Source of the DNA: CAZMGV01 sp964565925
GTDB taxonomy: Bacteria; JAGRBM01; JAHCIT01
Assembly: GCA_964565925.1 (NCBI GenBank)
Contig: CAZMGV010000025.1
Span: 1 to 51,201 of the forward strand
Direction: 5' to 3'
DNA: 51,201 nt
The notes under the pieces were generated by a model that was not told where the DNA came from, made no database searches, and was given only the letters and a program-made list of their open reading frames with translations. Every line of letters begins with the position of its first letter. The first letter of the stretch is position 1. Position numbers and translations under genes: made by a program. Shown here one piece after another: positions 43,129 through 51,201 of this stretch.

Positions 43129-45066
43129 ATGAAGAACGCGGTCCACGCCCACATCCTCAAAACCCTGGCCCGAGTAACGGCCGACGGCTCTCTGCCGGTA
43201 AAGCTGGACGGCGACGCCCTGGTCGGCCCGGGCGGCGAGCGCGTGGCCGTGGAGCTGATGCTCCCCAAAGAGAAGTCCCACGGCGACTTCGCCCTCAATA
43301 CCGCCATGCAGCTGGCGAAACCGCTCAAGTCGAACCCGCGCAAGCTGGGCGAACAGCTCAAAAGCTGGATCGAGCAGGACGCCCCCGCGTGGCTCCAGTC
43401 GGTGGAAGTGGCCGGACCGGGGTTCCTCAATCTGCGCGTGAAGCCCGAAGGGTGGACCGGCCTTGTCAGCGAGATACTCGGGAAAGGCCCGCTCGTCCGC
43501 GCCGCTGGCGGCCACTACGCCGGCTACGGCGCCCAGCATGTGCCCTCCGACGAGACGATCAACCTCGAATTTGTGAGCGCCAACCCGACGGGCCCCATGC
43601 ACGTCGGCCACGGCCGCGGGGCGGCGTTCGGCGACACGCTGGCGCGAATCTTAAGGGCCGCCGGCAACGACGTGACGTGCGAATTCTACGTGAACGACGC
43701 CGGTCTCCAGGTGGACAACCTGGGCGAGTCGCTCTTCTACTACGCCAGGGAACGGTCCGGACTCCATGTGAGCGGGCTCGAGATCAAGTACCAGGGCGAA
43801 TACGTCAAAGTCCTGTCGCTCATTCTGCTGGTCGAGGCGGTGGCACCCGAGCGGATCGACGCGCTGGTAAACGGCGAGTTCGACAAAGAGTTCCCGGACC
43901 TGCCCGCACGGACCGGCAAGCTGCTTGAGATCTACGAGCTGGCGTCCAAAGAAAAAGTAGAAGTTCACCTCAAGGAGGACCTTCACGAGAAGGCCCGCGA
44001 GTTCCTGAACAACCACGAGAAGGCGCTCAAATTCTTCAAGCTCACAGGAAGCGCCGTACTGCTCGGCCATATCCGCCGCACGCTAAATCGGTTCAACGTC
44101 GGATTCGACCGGTTCTTTTCGGAGCGCGCGATGGTCGAATCGGGCGCGGTGGACAAGACCATCGATTCGATGAAGCAGAAGGGTGTCATGGTGCTGAAGG
44201 AAGGCGCCTGGCAGCTGGAGAAGGACGCCCTGGGCGACGAGAAGGACCGGGTCGTCGTACGCACCAACGGCGTGAAGACCTACTTCGCCTCCGACATCGC
44301 CTACCACGAGGACAAGTACCGGCGCGGTTACCGCCGGATGATCAACATCTGGGGCGCCGACCACCACGGCTACATCCCGCGCGTGCGCGGCGCCGTGAAG
44401 CTGCTGGGTTTCGATCCGGACCGGCTGATCTTCCGCATCCTCCAGTTCGTGCTGCTCATGGAAGGCGGCCAGCAGGGCAAGATGTCCAAGCGCCAGGGCA
44501 ACTTCGTCACCCTTGAGGAAGTCATGACCGACGTGGGCGTCGACGCCTGCCGCTGGTACTTTCTGTCGCGCAGCCACGACCAGACGATCGAGTTCGACCT
44601 GGAACTGGCCCGCAAGCAGTCGAACGAGAACCCCGTCTACTACGTCCAGTACGGGCACGCCCGGGTGTCGAGCATCCTCAAGAAAGCCGCCGAAGGCGGT
44701 GTCGTGGCCGATCCGAAGTCGCCCAAGGGGGTCGCCTCGCTCGGCCAGCTCAAGGCCCCGGAGGAACTCGACCTGATCCGCAAGATGGCCGAGTTCCCCG
44801 ACATCGTGCTGGATTCGGCCCGGATCCTGGAGCCGCACCATCTTACCTTCTATCTGATTGAGCTTGTCAGAACTTTCAGCAACTACTATTCTGCAAAGAG
44901 TCCATCCGGAGAGACCTTATATAAGGTGGTGGATGCCGCCCAACCGGAACTGACCCTCGCTCGCCTCCAGCTGGTGGCTGCGGTGGGAACGGTGATCCGG
45001 GGAGGTCTCGAACTGCTGGGTGTTTCGGCGCCCGAGCGGATGGACAGCGCAACCGGTGAGGGCTAA
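43129..45066 (+). CDS. argS: Arginyl-tRNA synthetase
   Basis: A 645-residue class I synthetase for tRNA-Arg. It has the N-terminal Add-1 domain, the HIGH motif as HVGHGRG after SANPTGPM, the WGADHHGYIPR block, KMSKRQGNFVTL (KMSKS), and a helical DALR anticodon domain at the C terminus. About 80-90 residues longer than the common ~560, mainly in the region between HIGH and KMSKS, where an extra helical segment (about 225-310) is seen. GCTGGCTAAC upstream resembles a sequence ahead of the HEAT-like gene and may be part of a promoter. Confidence 0.97.
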   Translation: MKNAVHAHILKTLARVTADGSLPVKLDGDALVGPGGERVAVELMLPKEKSHGDFALNTAMQLAKPLKSNPRKLGEQLKSWIEQDAPAWLQSVEVAGPGFLNLRVKPEGWTGLVSEILGKGPLVRAAGGHYAGYGAQHVPSDETINLEFVSANPTGPMHVGHGRGAAFGDTLARILRAAGNDVTCEFYVNDAGLQVDNLGESLFYYARERSGLHVSGLEIKYQGEYVKVLSLILLVEAVAPERIDALVNGEFDKEFPDLPARTGKLLEIYELASKEKVEVHLKEDLHEKAREFLNNHEKALKFFKLTGSAVLLGHIRRTLNRFNVGFDRFFSERAMVESGAVDKTIDSMKQKGVMVLKEGAWQLEKDALGDEKDRVVVRTNGVKTYFASDIAYHEDKYRRGYRRMINIWGADHHGYIPRVRGAVKLLGFDPDRLIFRILQFVLLMEGGQQGKMSKRQGNFVTLEEVMTDVGVDACRWYFLSRSHDQTIEFDLELARKQSNENPVYYVQYGHARVSSILKKAAEGGVVADPKSPKGVASLGQLKAPEELDLIRKMAEFPDIVLDSARILEPHHLTFYLIELVRTFSNYYSAKSPSGETLYKVVDAAQPELTLARLQLVAAVGTVIRGGLELLGVSAPERMDSATGEG

Positions 45067-45084
45067 CCATAAACTGGAGAGCCC

Positions 45085-46020
45085 ATGCGCTCGTTCAAGG
45101 ATGTGGCCGACCGCCACGTCGTCTCACTCGATAACAAGCAGCTCGCCCTGTTCACGTCCGGCGCTGTCGTCGCGGCCGGCCTGTTCTTCCTGACAGGAGT
45201 TCTCTACGGCACCCGCGTGTCGCTCCCTTCGGGCGGCTCGCTGGGCAGCGTTTCGACGCTCGGTTCCAGCAGCAGCGGAACCGGCTCGATGGCGCTTCGG
45301 CTGAACGAGGACGCTTCTGAAGAAGCGGCGTCTCCCGCCGGCTCCGCCAAGGACACCGGGGCCAAAGAGATGGCCGGTGTGACGGCAGCGACCGGCTCGA
45401 CCGTCGTTCCGGTCGGCAAGGGCGCCAGCGACGCCGAGCGCAAGAAACTTCTCGAGCAGTACTCCCGCGAGTCCGTGGGCAGCACGGTGACGGAGACGCC
45501 CGTCGGCGCAACCGCCGCAACGCCCGCCACGGGTGCGAAACCGGCCGCAACCTCCGCCGCCGCGTCCCAGCCCTCCAGACCGATGGCGCAGATCCCCCCG
45601 CCGGCCTCCTCCGGAATCAAGTCCGGCGGCGTCATCACGGTTAAACCCGCAGATGCAAAGCCTGCTGCTCCGGCGGCCGCCGCAGCTACCTCAAAGGCAC
45701 CCGTGAAGGTGGCCGTCGCCGAAACGTCCAAGGCGAGCGATCAGCCGTTGCTCCGGGGCCGCACGCTCTCGTCCATGAAGGGCCACCTGACCGTCCAGGT
45801 CGCCAGCTACACCGACAAGGGCACCGCCAAGAAGGAACTGGACCGCTGGACCAAGCAGCATTTCCCGGCCTTCCTCGGCGCCGAAACGGTCAAGGGCAAG
45901 AAGCTCTACCGCATCCAGCTCGGCCGCTTCAGCGACAAGAAGCAGGCCGAGAAAGCCCGCGACGTGCTCGTGAAGGACCTGCACCTCAAGGGCCCGAAGG
46001 TCGCCGACGCGGTGAAATAA
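45085..46020 (+). CDS. SPOR-domain membrane protein
   Basis: A 311-residue single-pass protein: a short cytoplasmic segment with DRHVVSLDNKQLALF, one membrane helix (about 28-48), a long Ala/Pro/Ser-rich periplasmic linker, and a C-terminal SPOR domain (about 232-308, starting LTVQVASYTDKGTAKKEL and ending LHLKGPKVADAVK) that binds septal or denuded peptidoglycan. The layout is that of FtsN/DedD-like proteins. It follows argS by 18 bases, a neighbourhood common for this type of gene. Confidence 0.88.
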   Translation: MRSFKDVADRHVVSLDNKQLALFTSGAVVAAGLFFLTGVLYGTRVSLPSGGSLGSVSTLGSSSSGTGSMALRLNEDASEEAASPAGSAKDTGAKEMAGVTAATGSTVVPVGKGASDAERKKLLEQYSRESVGSTVTETPVGATAATPATGAKPAATSAAASQPSRPMAQIPPPASSGIKSGGVITVKPADAKPAAPAAAAATSKAPVKVAVAETSKASDQPLLRGRTLSSMKGHLTVQVASYTDKGTAKKELDRWTKQHFPAFLGAETVKGKKLYRIQLGRFSDKKQAEKARDVLVKDLHLKGPKVADAVK

Positions 46021-46050
46021 AGCCGACGATTTTCCGGACTCTCTGAACAG

Positions 46051-46085
46051 CGCCCGGTGTGGTTTTACCGCATCGGGCGTTTTTT
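46051..46085 (+). terminator. Terminator after the argS-SPOR operon
   Basis: CGCCCGGTGTGG pairs with the complement CCGCATCGGGCG (46051-46079) around a TTTTA loop, followed by TTTTTT. It separates the SPOR gene from the convergent gene at 46102. Confidence 0.8.
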
Positions 46086-46101
46086 CAACTTCCTTCACTC
46101 C

Positions 46102-46779
46102 TTAACCATCTGCCCGCAGCTCCTGACGGGCGGCCTTCTTTTCCGCCTTCTTCTGATCCCGCTCGAGGCGGCGGCGTTCCTGACGGCTCAGTGGCATATT
46201 GAGGGGCGGGCCCAGTGGACGGCTGACCGGCGGGAGCCTGCCCGGCGCCGCTTCCGTCAGCCCGGCCGCCGCCCGGCGTCCGGCCAGCATCTGTTCCATC
46301 TCCGCGAGGCTCGACTTCAGCTCCAGGGCCAGGTGGCCCAGTTCGGGGCTGCGTTCGGCGTGCTTTTTCCGTGAACCGGTTCCGGTGTCCGGCGATGTAC
46401 CGTCATCCTGCCCGCCGCCCAGCGCCGCCTGATCGGCAAAAAACCGGCGCATTTCGCGAAGCAGCAGTTCGAGCGCCCGCAGACGCACCCGGTGGTTCTC
46501 GGAGGTGTCGGCCAGTTCCGCCAGTTCGGCGATCGCCTCGAACCGGACGCCGAGTCCCGCCACCTCCGCCTTCGCGCGGTCGGCGGCCCGGCGCAGCACC
46601 TCCAGCCGCTCGCGGATCATCCCCCGGTCGTAGCGGTAGCCGTGCATGCTGTAGAGGGCGTGCATCTCCTCGTCGGTGTATTCCTTTTTGCCCGGCTTGC
46701 CGCCCGCGTCCGTTATTTTTGCAGGCACCGGCGGCGGACCGGCGTCCGGCCGTGTGGTTTCCGTAAAGAGCGCTTCCAT
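46102..46779 (-). CDS. Uncharacterised coiled-coil protein
   Basis: I do not recognise this 225-residue protein. A Pro-rich N terminus is followed by KEYTDEEMHALYSMHGYRYD, then a long charged helical region (about 65-190) likely to be coiled coil, and a very basic RRRLERDQKKAEKKAARQE tail. No signal peptide or membrane helix. ATG 46779 with GGGGAA upstream is preferred; the frame is open 20 codons further. It is a single gene on the opposite strand to its neighbours and borders a repeat-rich gap, so it may be of accessory origin, though its GC content is like its surroundings. Confidence 0.65.
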   Translation of the reverse strand: MEALFTETTRPDAGPPPVPAKITDAGGKPGKKEYTDEEMHALYSMHGYRYDRGMIRERLEVLRRAADRAKAEVAGLGVRFEAIAELAELADTSENHRVRLRALELLLREMRRFFADQAALGGGQDDGTSPDTGTGSRKKHAERSPELGHLALELKSSLAEMEQMLAGRRAAAGLTEAAPGRLPPVSRPLGPPLNMPLSRQERRRLERDQKKAEKKAARQELRADG

Positions 46780-46956
46780 GAGTGTTCCCCGATATCGGCC
46801 CGGCGCCAGGGCCTGTCCAATCGCCCGCGCGGCCACCACGCCGCCCGGGAGCGCCTGTCCGGACAGTCTGCCAGAGGGGTGTGACAGGTAGTGTCACTGT
46901 TATTTACGGGGGTCTGGGAGGGAAAAGAGCCGGTTTTATGAGCACCCGAGGTACGC

Positions 46957-47052
46957 CGGGGGAGGGCCCTTTCCGGGCCCCGCCGGACAAACTCCGGGCG
47001 ACCGGCGCTACAGCGAACCTCGCTTTTGGGGCCCGGAAAGGGCCCTCCCCCG
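46957..47052. repeat. Perfect 25-bp inverted repeat, MITE- or REP-like
   Basis: The arms 46957-46981 and 47028-47052 are exact reverse complements (25 bases each, beginning CGGGGGAGGGCCC) around a 46-base interior that has its own small hairpins (AGCGA/TCGCT, CCGG/CCGG). There is no coding sequence. It lies in the 446-base gap between the coiled-coil gene and lepA; the rest of this gap shows no gene. Confidence 0.7.
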
Positions 47053-47075
47053 ACTGAATATCCCGCGTAATTCCG

Positions 47076-47104
47076 CAGTCCTTCGACAGGCTCTGGGCGA
47101 ACGG
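47076..47104. repeat. Dispersed-repeat relic
   Basis: CAGTCCTTCGACAGGCTCTG followed by GGCGAACGG is close to a short imperfect palindrome (CCTTCGACAGGCTC...CGAACGG) that is scattered between genes in many bacterial genomes. TTCG/CGAA form its stem. Only one copy is seen here. Confidence 0.5.
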
Positions 47105-47225
47105 ATTTCCCCCTTCAACGGGCGGATTAATGGAGTAAAACCCCCGCTTTCCCCCCGTCCCTTTACCGTCTATACCCCCTTGTTCCGGGCCTCCCCAGAA
47201 GGGGACAGACCCGGCAGGACCCCTA

Positions 47226-49025
<1,800 letters not shown>

Positions 49026-49886
49026 ATGTCCGGAACCACCCCCGAGCAGGAACTGCTGGCCGTCGACGACAGGCGGCTGCCCGACACGGCGAAGGCCTAT
49101 GTCGGCGAAAGCCGCTGGATCCGCAAGAAGCACAAAAAGACGCTCTCGCCGGCGGTGCTCGCGCGGCTGGAACAGCTCGAGGGCGAGGTCGCGGCGAAAT
49201 TCGCGGGACCCGCCGCGGAGCTGCGCCCTCCGCTCACGGAACTGGTGAAGGCGGTCGAGATCGACCTCACCCACTACCGGCGGTCGCAGATGACGGAAAT
49301 GCTCGAACTGCTCGGCGTGGCTTTCCTGCTCGCCATTTTCATCCGGACGTTCGTCGTCCAGGCGTACGTCATCCCGTCCGAGAGCATGGTGCCGACGCTG
49401 CTCAAGAAGGACTATCTGCTGGTCTGGAAACCGGCCTACGGCATCAAGATCCCGTTCGAGCACAAGTGGCTCGCCCGCTGGGGCAGCCCCAGGCGCTGGG
49501 ACGTGGTGGTCTTTGTTCCGCCGCAGGAACTTTCCAAGCCCTTCACGAAGCAGGAAGACTTCATCAAGCGGGTCGTGGGTCTGCCCGGCGACACGATCGA
49601 GCTGGTGGGCCGCACCCTCTACATCAACAACGAGGCGGTCCAGGACAAGTGGGGGCACTGGGCCGACGGCGACATGACGGACCACGGCGAGTTCGGCCCG
49701 TTCACGGTGCCGCCCGGCCACTACTTCATGATGGGCGACAACCGGGACCGTTCGCTCGATTCACGCAGCTGGGGGACCGTTCCCGAGGACGCGCTGGTGG
49801 GCCCCGCCGCATTCATCTACTTCTCCAAGGAAGAAGAAGGATTCTTCGACTTCCGGTGGCGCCGCCTGGGCCGGTTCATCCACTAA
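49026..49886 (+). CDS. lepB: Signal peptidase I (LepB)
   Basis: A 286-residue inner-membrane serine protease that removes Sec signal peptides. The catalytic Ser120 is in SESMVPT and the general base Lys181 in KRVVGLPGD; GDNRDRSLDSRSWG is box E. One membrane helix (about 95-110) precedes the catalytic domain. Ahead of it is a charged ~90-residue cytoplasmic extension (KKHKKTLSPAVLARLEQLEG and following helices) not found in short signal peptidases. Start fixed by direct contact with lepA. Confidence 0.96.
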   Translation: MSGTTPEQELLAVDDRRLPDTAKAYVGESRWIRKKHKKTLSPAVLARLEQLEGEVAAKFAGPAAELRPPLTELVKAVEIDLTHYRRSQMTEMLELLGVAFLLAIFIRTFVVQAYVIPSESMVPTLLKKDYLLVWKPAYGIKIPFEHKWLARWGSPRRWDVVVFVPPQELSKPFTKQEDFIKRVVGLPGDTIELVGRTLYINNEAVQDKWGHWADGDMTDHGEFGPFTVPPGHYFMMGDNRDRSLDSRSWGTVPEDALVGPAAFIYFSKEEEGFFDFRWRRLGRFIH

Positions 49887-49902
49887 GTCTCAAGACCCCG
49901 TC

Positions 49903-50382
49903 ATGAAATCCGGCTTCAGCGATACCGACCACGCTCACATGCGGCGGGCGCTCGCGGCCGCCAGACGCGCCGGCAAAGCCGGCGAAGTGCCGGTGGGCGC
50001 CGTGGTGGTCTCCGCCCGGGGCGAATTGCTGGCCTCCGGCCGCAACCAGCGCGAATCCGCCCACGACCCCACCGCCCATGCGGAACTGGTCGCCGTGCGC
50101 CGCGCCTGCCGCAAGGTCAAGAACTGGCGGCTCACCGGGGCGACGGTCTACGTGACCCTTGAACCGTGCCTTATGTGCCTGATGGCGATGAAAAACGCCC
50201 GGGTCGCCCGGGTGGTCTACGGCGCCTCCGACGTGAAGCGCGGAGCCGCGAAATACGCCGGTTTAAAGGTCGCGGAGGACGGAAACCTGAATCCGCTGGA
50301 GTGCCTGGGCGGCCTTGACGCCGGTGAGGCAGAGTCGCTACTCAAGGGGTTCTTCAGGGACCGCCGCCAGCGGCGGTCCTAG
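49903..50382 (+). CDS. tadA: tRNA-specific adenosine deaminase (TadA)
   Basis: A 159-residue zinc-dependent deaminase that converts A34 to inosine in tRNA-Arg(ACG). Zinc ligands: HAE at 59-61 (His59, catalytic Glu61) and PCLMC at 88-92 (Cys89, Cys92). NPLECLGGLDAGEAESLLKGFF is the typical C-terminal helix. Length matches the family. It is 16 bases after lepB and about 45 bases ahead of tRNA-Ser. Confidence 0.95.
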   Translation: MKSGFSDTDHAHMRRALAAARRAGKAGEVPVGAVVVSARGELLASGRNQRESAHDPTAHAELVAVRRACRKVKNWRLTGATVYVTLEPCLMCLMAMKNARVARVVYGASDVKRGAAKYAGLKVAEDGNLNPLECLGGLDAGEAESLLKGFFRDRRQRRS

Positions 50383-50425
50383 TGTTCCCGGGGGCCCCCA
50401 AGCCAGGCCCCCTGTCCCGTTCCCC

Positions 50426-50515
50426 GGAGAGGTGGCCGAGTGGCTGAAGGCGCCCGCTTGGAAAGCGTGTATAGGGGTAACTCTATCGAGGGTTCGAATC
50501 CCTCCCTCTCCGCCA
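50426..50515 (+). tRNA. tRNA-Ser (GGA anticodon)
   Basis: A type II tRNA. The acceptor arm GGAGAGG (50426-50432) pairs with CCTCTCC (50505-50511), followed by discriminator G and an encoded CCA. The D-loop is GCCGAGTGGCTGAAGGC, the anticodon loop TTGGAAA gives GGA, the long variable arm is GTATAGGGGTAACTCTATC, and the T-arm is GAGGGTTCGAATCCCTC. One mismatch (C28-U42) is seen in the anticodon stem. The 3' half overlaps the end of a serine recombinase gene on the other strand, marking it as an integration target. Confidence 0.96.
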
Positions 50516-51201
50516 ATCTTCTTTTGCCCCATTTTTCGCCCACATCCAGAACGGAAACCGGTAGTCCTTACCGACAGTTGCGCCGTTCAACGTCGGGTTC
50601 GATAGTAGTCCGGAGACCAAACGCGCCCGGTACGGCCCATCCCCCTTTTCGAACAGTGATTTCGCCCGCTTGGCGAGTTCTATAGCGTTTCTCGCGTGTA
50701 GCTTGCCGGCGCCCGCAGAAGACGACTGAGATTGCTCCAGATCGTATTCCTTCCGGCTCTGCTCCGACTTCCACTGATTCCATTTTTCCTTGAAAAAGGC
50801 TTCATCGATCTTGCCGTTAACGTGGTCCGTGTAAAGCCGGTCGATCCGCGATTTGAGACCGCTGATCTCGGCGCGGAGCTTTTCATGCGCGGCCTTCCGT
50901 ACGCTCTCTTCGCCCGCCGAGAACAGTTCGAGGCTTTCGGTCAGCCAGTTCGCTGCCCGTTCCGGTATCTCAACCGCCGACACCCGTTCGTAGAGCTGGG
51001 CTTCAATCAGTTCCTGGCGGATATAAACCGGCTTGCAGTTCTTCTTGCCGTTGGAGCATCGGTAGTAAACGAACCGGCCTTTCTTGATCTCCCCGGTAAT
51101 AGCGCATCCGCAGTCAGCACAGGTGAATAGCCCCAAATACGGCAGTCCGCTTTTCTGGTACTGTTCCGGGTGGTTCTTTCGCCTGAGCACCTTCTGGCAG
51201 C
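50483..51201 (-). CDS. Large serine recombinase, C-terminal part (gene runs off the window)
   Basis: The frame stays open to the right edge, so the 5' part (catalytic resolvase domain with the nucleophilic Ser) is outside. What is visible is the C-terminal half of a large serine integrase: a zinc-ribbon TCADCGCAITGEIKKGRFVYYRC followed by KKNCKP (four Cys), then a long coiled-coil region (about EKLRAEISGLKSRIDRLYTDHV through YDLEQSQ). The last codons WRRGRDSNPR and the stop are read from the antisense of the tRNA-Ser 3' half, as happens when an integrase gene sits at the junction of an element inserted in a tRNA. It would catalyse integration and excision at that site. Confidence 0.85.
   Translation of the reverse strand, partial: CQKVLRRKNHPEQYQKSGLPYLGLFTCADCGCAITGEIKKGRFVYYRCSNGKKNCKPVYIRQELIEAQLYERVSAVEIPERAANWLTESLELFSAGEESVRKAAHEKLRAEISGLKSRIDRLYTDHVNGKIDEAFFKEKWNQWKSEQSRKEYDLEQSQSSSAGAGKLHARNAIELAKRAKSLFEKGDGPYRARLVSGLLSNPTLNGATVGKDYRFPFWMWAKNGAKEDWRRGRDSNPR
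50490..51201. mobile_element. Left end of an element integrated at tRNA-Ser (extends beyond window)
   Basis: The recombinase gene begins exactly at the tRNA-Ser 3' half and points towards it. Inferred attachment site: the T-arm and acceptor 3' strand (about 50490-50515). The matching second copy of this sequence should lie to the right of the window. Everything left of the tRNA looks like ordinary chromosome. Confidence 0.6.

Noticed and set aside
50315..50605. Plus-strand open frame across tRNA-Ser
   Set aside because: It is created by reading through the tRNA gene and has no supporting features.

Overview
The window is about 51 kb of GC-rich (roughly 60-65 %), gene-dense bacterial chromosome. 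Lipoprotein signal peptides, an OmpP1/FadL-type outer-membrane barrel, sigma-54-type promoter motifs on nitrogen genes, menaquinone genes, an MglA-type polarity GTPase and CheW-like proteins together suggest a Gram-negative bacterium of the deltaproteobacterial kind (Myxococcota, Desulfobacterota, Bdellovibrionota or a related candidate phylum). No 16S gene is present, so this placement is inference. Eight of about 37 genes use GTG or TTG starts by my reading.

Layout. 143-214 holds a REP-like three-stem palindrome. 234-4998 is a minus-strand operon: a DUF3467 protein, a GAF-GGDEF diguanylate cyclase, YjbQ, a two-helix membrane protein and uvrC, preceded by a sigma-70-like promoter at 5027-5056. 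A cation diffusion facilitator follows on the minus strand. On the plus strand, 6105-10122 carries a secreted alpha/beta hydrolase, a PLD-like-fold protein, a polyprenyl diphosphate synthase with menA (menaquinone side chain), and a GbsR/MarR-type regulator whose probable ribosome-binding site lies inside a terminator hairpin. 10154-17519 is a nitrogen-assimilation region: two tandem amtB paralogues on the minus strand, diverging from glnB/glnK and glnA on the plus strand. Both amtB genes have well-spaced sigma-54 -24/-12 motifs with a conserved leader, and each is followed by a copy of an unassigned ~160-nt structured element with compensatory base changes.

17566-30701 contains a GT2 glycosyltransferase, two overlapping CheW-like genes, a receiver protein with five WDLGE repeats, valS, a ferritin-like/VIT metal transporter, birA, coaX, and then a TPR protein, a membrane SPOR protein, a HEAT-like protein and an MglA-like GTPase with a long C-terminal extension. 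The signalling genes suggest a cell-polarity, motility or envelope module. 30824-46020 contains aspS, a three-gene cell-surface operon (a lipoprotein of about 2200 residues with EF-hand-like loops, a FadL-like barrel and a beta-propeller-like lipoprotein), argS and a second SPOR protein.

46102-50515 contains a gene of unknown function, a perfect 25-bp inverted repeat, lepA, lepB, tadA and tRNA-Ser(GGA). A large serine recombinase reads back into the 3' half of that tRNA and runs off the right edge, so the last ~0.7 kb is probably the end of an element integrated at tRNA-Ser. The best candidates for undescribed biology are the paired amtB-linked RNA elements, the giant-lipoprotein surface operon, the MglA/HEAT/SPOR/TPR cluster and the WDLGE-repeat receiver protein.
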